Shown here: one piece after another, positions 57,917 to 64,000 of the stretch | Numbering within the stretch: the stretch's first letter is position 1 | Layout: the number at the start of each line of letters is the position of its first letter | DNA from: Bidens hawaiensis | Lineage: Eukaryota; Streptophyta; Magnoliopsida; Asterales; Asteraceae | DNA length: 64,000 nt | Direction: 5' to 3' | Assembly (NCBI GenBank): GCA_021521415.1 | Contig: JAIQDT010003564.1 | Span: 246,828-310,827, forward strand | The notes under the pieces: model-generated | Told to the model about the DNA's origin: nothing | The model's database searches: none | The model's input: the letters and a program-made list of their open reading frames with translations, nothing else | Made by a program: the position numbers and the translations under genes

Positions 57917-60900
57917 TGTAACGATTCCGGCAAAATCAGGTATACCCTAACCGGTATATACTATTTATGTGTTAGTTAATAATGAATATGTGAATTATGA
58001 TGCGTTTATACAAGTATGTATGATTCATAGTACGAATTATACTCGAATATACAGTTAATCGTATTGGAAATACGATTAACCGATTAACGGTTATTGAAGC
58101 CCGATCGATCGGGGATTGCATTATAGACGAAATATATATTATTTAGTGATGTTTGCAAAGTATTAAAGCTTCGGGATAAGTAAATTAAAGCACAGAAAAA
58201 GGATTTCGATTTAATGGTACGTCGGTACGTTAAACGAAACCTTTAATACCAAACCGAGCAAGAGACGATCGATCAAGCCGAAAAAGATGCACAATTATTA
58301 ATACTATGATGTTTTAAGTTAATAAATGTCATGGTTTAAGTTTTTAAATCAGTTTTATATAAATTTCATTTTTAAGCCGAAAAAACGACCGTTTTAGCCT
58401 CGTTTTAAGCCGAATTAAACGTTTAACCGAAAAACGAACTGAACCAGATTATCCAAAACATTATCCAGATTACGAGAATCTGAACTTGTGGCCACAAATG
58501 AAGTTGTGGGTCCCCCCACCCATCCAATATGGTCCGATCGGACCATCAACCTACATTTCATTTCATTTTTCCTTTTTACAACAACTTATCCATCCATTCC
58601 TTCATCCTCTCAATAATTCCATCCAAAAACCGACAATTCTAGCAAGAAAAACCGAGGTAAAATTGTGTTATGTACGTGTTTATGTTCGTTTCTTGAGTTT
58701 TCTTTCAAGAAAATGAGGTTTCCAAGTGAAAAAGGGTGAAAAACCCGAGATGGAACCGATTCTTGCACGATCAAGTGATGTATACGGGTTATACAAGGGA
58801 TCTTGGTCCAAGAAAGGAGTTAAACGAACCAAAAACGAAATTTTACGGTTAAATCGTTGTTTTTATATCATAACCGAAACCATGAAAGAAATGGCTTGAT
58901 TGTGGGTGTAACTTGCTTGGTGTGGTGTTATTGTGCTTGTAGGTGTTGTCTCTAGTTGCTAGCAAGGGCTAGAAAGCGAGATTCTTGCGGTTTGAAGCTA
59001 GAAACTCAAGGTAGTTCGGTTTTTGTATAAGGGTGACAGATTGTGTTTCGTGTAGAGTTAGGTCATGAAATTTTACAGGGACGATCTACACATGAAAATA
59101 TGAGTTCTGTGAATGTTTGGTAATTTTTGGATAAAGGATGAATATTTGGTGAATTTAATGCTCGGTTTTGGCTAAAAATGGTGAAAAATAGTTAAATATC
59201 ATGAAAAATTCTGGAAAATTGCAGATAAGCTTTTTATAACATGTATAAGTCACACACAAAATTTTAGGTCATTTGGAGAAGTCTAAGTAGGCTTTTCGGT
59301 TAAACGAGTTCTAGGGTTTTCTAGCTCGGTTTTAGTGAAAATGGCATTTAAAAAGGAATTTTGGTTCTTGAAAAATTACAGGGGACTATGGAGATGGCAG
59401 GGGTCATCCAGGAAAAATTTGGGATTTTTCTAAGATCGTTTGGTATTTACGACATATTTAGTGTTTAAATGGTGTTTAAAAATAGATAAATAAATGTTAA
59501 ATATAAAAATTAATTCTGGAAATATTTTTATAAAATTCCCCACTGTCAAAAAGTGATTTGTACAAAATTTCAAGATCCGAGACTAAACGGATAATTATTT
59601 GTGCTAACACAAACTTTTAAAGCTTAAAACGCGTAAACCGGTAAAGTTCGCATAAGCGAGCTGACTGGTGTATAAAAACCCTAAAAATGAACTATTTTCA
59701 TATAATTAAGTTAAACAAGTAAAAATGAATCATCCGAAAATAATTCGGATGATTTGAGTGTTTTTAACATATTTAACAGTTTCTGGTACGATAATGACGA
59801 AAACGGGTCCCGCGGCCAATCGGGACATCAAAACCGAGCCCTAATTTCACAACTTAGTTAAATTATCAATTAACAACTATTTTCGGGTCGTGTGCGACCA
59901 AACTCATTTTTGAAACATAAAAATGGATAACCGTGCTAGGCACGCAAAACGGGAGAAATGACTAATAGTAAATCTGACTAGTGAACTCTAAACGATATCA
60001 CAATCTGAGTCCGGTGAAGTGTTTCTGGGTTAACATTGCCCCCAGAACGGGTACAGTACTGGGTTAACTGTGTCCCCAGATGTACCGGTTAACACGGTCA
60101 AAGTTATGTTAATAGTGATTGTATAGTAACGAACTTAGGGATCGTATTACAGATTTGGACTAGTAGCTGGAGTGTTGTATTACTAATTTGCCTACGATAA
60201 GGTGAGTTTCACGAGCCCCTTTTCCTGAATTGTTTTCAAATATTTTCCCGGGGCGGAAAGCATGTTGTTATTTAAATGTTTAAGTACATACTGAACGCAT
60301 GGAATTGCGTGTATTTATAAATATTTGATTGTACGGGAATCGTATGGATTGGGTACATTACTGGGTTAACAGTGTCCCCAGATGTCCCTGAAAGTGTTCT
60401 GGGTTAACATTGCCCCCGGAATGGGTACATTACTGGGTTAACAGTGTCCCCAGATGTCCCTGAAAGTGTTTATGGGTTAACATTGCCCCCGGAATGGGTA
60501 CATTACTGGGTTAACAGTGTCCCCAGATGTCCCTGGAAGTGTTTCCGGGTTAACATTGCCCCCGGAATGGGTACAGTACTGGGTTAACAGTGTCCCCAGA
60601 CGTCTCTAATATATGATTATCATAATGATTTATCACTGTTTATTTAAATTAGTGAAACTCACCAACTATTCGTAGTTGACCCGTTTTCTTTACGTGCTTT
60701 CTAGGTACTCCCAAGCTGGAATAAGTGCTAAATGCTTGATGATGTGTGCTTTTGTGGAAGTTTAGTGATCATTTTGTATTAAATATGATAATGTAATGTC
60801 GGTAAAACTTATGTGCTATCGCCTAGACGGGAACTAAACTCGGAACAATGTAATATGATGTAAATTAATGTAGTGGTGTTTTCTTTATAAGCAATGCTGT

Positions 60901-60961
60901 TGATATCAGATGTGTCTGTTGCATCCCGTTTACGTTTCCGCTGCGGTTACGGGGTGTTACA
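57917..60961 (+). repeat. G3 3' LTR (3,045 bp)
   Basis: Nearly identical to 48768-51820; an 8-bp deletion near 59034 accounts for the length difference. Ends GGTGTTACA. Tandem units at 60351-60601. Confidence 0.92.
60351..60601. repeat. 72-bp tandem repeat in G3 3' LTR
   Basis: Same number and order of units as in the 5' LTR at 51209-51460, so no copy-number change has happened since this insertion. Confidence 0.85.
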
Positions 60962-60966
60962 GTTCT

Positions 60967-62330
60967 TGAGTTGAAAAACAAGTTGAGCAAGTTTAGAAAC
61001 TCATCATTTTTGTTAAATGAAATAATCGAAGCATCTGGTAAACAAAAAGACTCTAAAAAGGGTATAGGTTTTGTTGAAATACCACCAACATTTCAAATGA
61101 TTATAAAATGAATCCTTTTGCCAGAAAAGAAGAAGATGTGGTTGTCAAAGAACCTGTTGTTTCAGAAAAACCTAAACAAGTGAAAACTGATCATGTTAAA
61201 GCTCAGTATTCAACTTAAAAATCTCATGTTGAAAGCAACAAAGTTTTTGTTGAGAATGTTGATAAAGTTATCATTGAGGATGTGTTTGAACCCGAAGTAA
61301 TACACAAGAACAAGAACATTCCAAGTTCTAATCACATTCTTTGTGAGCCTCATGAATTTGAGGAGGCCGTGTATGGTTCACACACAACTCATGTAAGAAA
61401 AGAAGATCTTGTTATAGTTAAACCAGTGAAGGCTAAGAAACCAGAAAAGCCCAAAATTTCTGATGAGGATTTGTATATTTCATCAATCGTAATGTTTCCA
61501 AGCCATCAACTGGTCGTGTGTTTAAATTAAAAGGAATAGACATGATGTTCACTGAGAAAGACATTTCAATTAGCATCATCAAACCGGAACTGATTGAAAG
61601 TGTCTTTCACAATGAAACTTCCAAGATTCAAGATCTTGAACGTCAGTATGCTTCTGCCAAAACATCAAACACATCAGATCCATTGATTAAATCTAAACAG
61701 GTATTAAAAAATGCTAAGAAAGTTCAGTTTGTGAAATCTACTGGAACTGACACTTTGCAAAGCTTTTCAAACTGCTCTAATCTTGATTTCTATTTGAAAA
61801 AGAAATCGGTGTCGTCTGATGGTTTGGCTAAGAGTTTTACTAAGAATATGAGTCATCAACCTTCTGTGGCATCTGTTTTTGCCAAATCACATCATGATCG
61901 GGTTGATATGTGAAGTTGATTTCTTTGCGGTCAACAAGGTCATGTAGTGAGAAACCGTGGACAGAAGAAATCTCAGAATCTTCATCCATTTGTCAAGGAC
62001 CAATCGAAACCGGTTCCATTGATAAAGGAGATTTTGAAGCGACCTTTGTCGTGTGATGATGATACTCACATCATGTTCTCAAATATGAATCCAAGAAAGG
62101 TAGTTCATGTGAATGAACTCATGGTCAAGTTAAACCGAAGTTTGTTCAAACTGAGCCAATATGTAAAAATGTGAACTCAAATGTCATTCAAGCGGCATAT
62201 ATGAGACGGAAGTCTAAAAGTCCTGTAACTTATTCTCAAGTTGCTGAACAACAATTGAATTCAGCTAGGTTTAATGTTTCTCATGGAAACCAAAAGGTGC
62301 CCAAGACTGAGGCCTGGGCTACCTGTTAAA
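60967..62330 (+). pseudogene. Copia B gag tail, continued after G3
   Basis: Resumes the coiled-coil tail (ELKNKLSKFRNSSFLLNE), then FEPEVIHKNKNIP with HEFEEAVYGS (61282-61530) and IIKPELIESVFHNETS (61518-61913), with a frame change between the last two. The zinc knuckle near 61915-61970 is degenerate: it reads CGQQGHVVRN with stops before it and the last Cys codon changed to Arg. Ends with VTYSQVAEQQLNS near 62250. Homologous to fragment A at 43833-44902. Confidence 0.75.
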
Positions 62331-62339
62331 ACTAATCCT

Positions 62340-62948
62340 TTTCTTTTGTGTGTAGGGTACATCAAAGACCGTATCTGGTGAAAATTGGATAATGGACAAC
62401 GGATGTTCCCGTCATATTACTGGAAATCTCAACCACTTACAAAATGTGAGAAATATTTAAGGGGGTTATGTGGCTTTTGCTGGAATTATGGGGGTATGAT
62501 AACACAAGAAGGTGAAGTTTCGAATGGGCATATTACATTTGAAAAAGTCAATTACTGTGACAAGGTGGACCATAATTTATTAAGTGTGTCGCAGATTTGT
62601 GACAAGAAGTACACAACAGTATTTACTGATAAGGAATATCTGATTTTGAAACCGGGATACGTCATTCCCGAGGACATGGTTGTCATGCGATCACCTCGAT
62701 CGTATGATATTTATGTTTTAAAAATTAGTTCTAAAGTAACAACATCGATCGAAACATGTTTTGTCTCAAAAGCAACCGAGAAGGACTCTATTCTATGGCA
62801 TTGTAGAATGGGTCACATTCATGTTCGAAAGATGAATTATTTGATGGCGAATGATTTAGTTGAAGGCGTGTCTTTGAAGAACTTAAGTTATCTGATCACT
62901 GTATTGCTTGCAAAAAGGGCAAACAGAAGAAAAGTCACATCCGTCTAA
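62340..62948 (+). pseudogene. Copia B protease and GAG-pre-integrase domain
   Basis: The protease site reads WIMDNGCSRHITG: the usual DSG/DSA catalytic serine position is Asn. A frame change follows, then ITFEKVNYCDKVDHNLLSVS, and the pre-integrase zinc region WHCRMGHIHVRKMNYL at 62797-62850. The matching CIACKKGKQKK knuckle is out of frame near 62900. Stops before integrase. Confidence 0.8.
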
Positions 62949-62988
62949 GTTATAAAATTCCATTGATACACCATTAGAACGACTTCAC

Positions 62989-63615
62989 ATGGATCTTTTC
63001 GGTCCAATGAATCGTGCTAGTATCTCTGGAGATTGGTACTGTCTTGTGGTTACCGCTGATTATTCAAGATACTCATGGGTCTTATTTATGAGCTCGAAAG
63101 ATCAAACACCTGTTCTTGTTCAAAATTTAATCACTAAGATCGAATCACTATACAAACAAAAAGTGAGGAGAATTCGAAGTGACAATGGTACTGAATTTAA
63201 AAATACTGTATTGGATTTCTTTTGTGTACAAAAAGGAATTCATCGAGAATACAGTGCCCCATATGTACCACAACAAAACGGTGTTGCTGAAAGAAAAAAC
63301 AGAACTTTGATTGAAGCTTCTAGAACTATGCTTGCCGATTCTAAGCTTCCTGTCCAATTTTGGAATGAGGCGGTGAATACTGCTTGTTATACGCTTAATC
63401 GGGTTCTAACTGTTAAGAGAATCAAGAAGACGAGTTATGAGCTTTTGAATAATCAAAATCCTAACTTAAAGTACTTGGAACCTTTCGGGTGTCCTTGTAC
63501 GATGTTGAAAAAGGATGTGGGTAAGTTTGGTGAAAAAACTATCGAGGGGTATTTCTTGGGTTATGCTTCTCCAAAGAAACGGGTATTTAATTTCACTTCC
63601 GGTTGTGTTGACTAA
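62989..63615 (+). pseudogene. Copia B integrase core
   Basis: Open for about 208 codons. HMDLFGPM (first Asp), RIRSDNGTEF (second Asp) and QQNGVAERKNRTLIE (Glu) form an intact DDE triad. GEKTIEGYFLGYA closes the domain. TAA at 63613-63615 then interrupts a frame that clearly continues (WYHVDCQKY). Confidence 0.85.
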
Positions 63616-64000
63616 TGGTACCATGTGGATTGTCAAAAGTACACCACACCTCCTCAAGGGAAAGGTCCCGACTGGATGTTTGATTATGATGACTTATTTA
63701 ATTCATTTACTCCAACAACTGAGCAACCAGATGAAGACCTGGTTCGAGCATATTTTGAAGATCAATTGGTAATTCCATGGTTTTCAAGTTCTAATGATGT
63801 TGAAGCTCCACCTGTTGCTCCAACTGAAGTTCCTGTTGATGATCTTCCAGCTTCGTTTGATAATGCTTCTACTTCTTCTGACGATAATCAAGGTGTTGAT
63901 CAGGTTATTAACCTTGATAGTGATGATTCATATTATGAGCTTGGAGAACTAAATTACACTAACTTATTTGAAAATGTTGTTGTGCCTGAAAATCCGACCC
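63616..64000 (+). pseudogene. Copia B integrase to RT linker, cut by the window end
   Basis: The same frame continues past the TAA with an acidic, low-complexity linker (FDYDDLFNSFTPTTEQ, NLDSDDSYYELGELN). Reverse transcriptase would follow outside the window. Confidence 0.7.

Larger units (their letters stand above)
48768..60961 (+). mobile_element. Ty3/gypsy element G3, complete, plus strand, nested in copia B
   Basis: 12,194 bp. 5' LTR 48768-51820, primer-binding site 51826-51840, accessory ORF 52186-52800, gag 53172-54183, zinc-knuckle region 54175-54573, protease-RT-RNase H-integrase 54548-57880, polypurine tract about 57906-57916, 3' LTR 57917-60961. LTRs differ at only about 20 positions by eye. 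Apart from two single-base frame changes around the gag/protease region, all catalytic motifs are intact, so this is a young, nearly intact copy of the same family as G2. Confidence 0.93.
45393..64000 (+). mobile_element. Copia element B, interrupted by G3, running off the window
   Basis: 5' LTR (45393-45846), long leader, gag (46858 onward), then nested G3 (48768-60961), then the rest of gag, protease, GAG-pre-integrase and integrase core to the window end. The broken sequence resumes exactly after one copy of the 5-bp duplication GTTCT. Reverse transcriptase, RNase H and 3' LTR lie beyond 64000. Many frameshifts and stops. Confidence 0.85.

Overview
This is a repeat-rich nuclear genome window from a eudicot plant, most likely of the daisy family (Asteraceae). 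The family assignment is inferred from the style of the LTR retrotransposons; the single host gene alone would only say eudicot. The DNA is AT-rich, with one many-exon gene (GT-AG and a few GC-AG introns) surrounded by nested LTR retrotransposons.

Layout. 1-4107: no gene recognised. 4108-5939: one end of a CACTA (En/Spm) DNA transposon with transposase remnants. 5940-10165: copia-type LTR debris, namely two related LTRs in inverted orientation followed by a broken minus-strand ORF with a 193-bp tandem duplication. 10149-10235: a perfect 14-bp foldback palindrome and an AT tract, marking a breakpoint. 10236-10762: a near-identical extra copy of three exons of the neighbouring gene. 11276-23394 (minus strand): about 34 exons of a TRM3/TARBP1-like SpoU 2'-O-ribose tRNA methyltransferase gene. 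It starts normally, but the final exon(s), which should carry SpoU motifs 2 and 3, cannot be found, so the locus looks truncated. Several MITE-like repeats sit in its introns.

From 23.9 kb onward the window is nested retrotransposons. G1, a Ty3/gypsy element on the plus strand that lacks its 5' LTR, occupies 23882-27147 and 38932-43832. G2, a complete Ty3/gypsy element on the minus strand with 3-kb LTRs, is inserted in it at 27148-38931 with target duplication TGAAC. At 43833-45392 lies copia fragment A. Copia B (5' LTR at 45393) is inserted in A and runs off the window end. G3, a complete plus-strand relative of G2, is inserted in B at 48768-60961 with target duplication GTTCT. The LTR pairs of G2 and G3 are each nearly identical, so these insertions are recent.

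Most unusual content. (i) G1 and G3 both carry an extra open reading frame between the primer-binding side and gag. In G3 it encodes a proline-rich protein with a C-terminal membrane segment and lies exactly between a consensus splice donor and a splice acceptor abutting the gag start, suggesting a splice switch. (ii) The G1 LTR holds seven CACGTG G-boxes within 115 bp. (iii) G2 has nearly identical LTRs but badly decayed coding regions with well-kept islands, as expected of an element mobilised in trans or built by recombination. (iv) The tRNA methyltransferase gene has lost its catalytic 3' end beside a partial duplication of its own exons.
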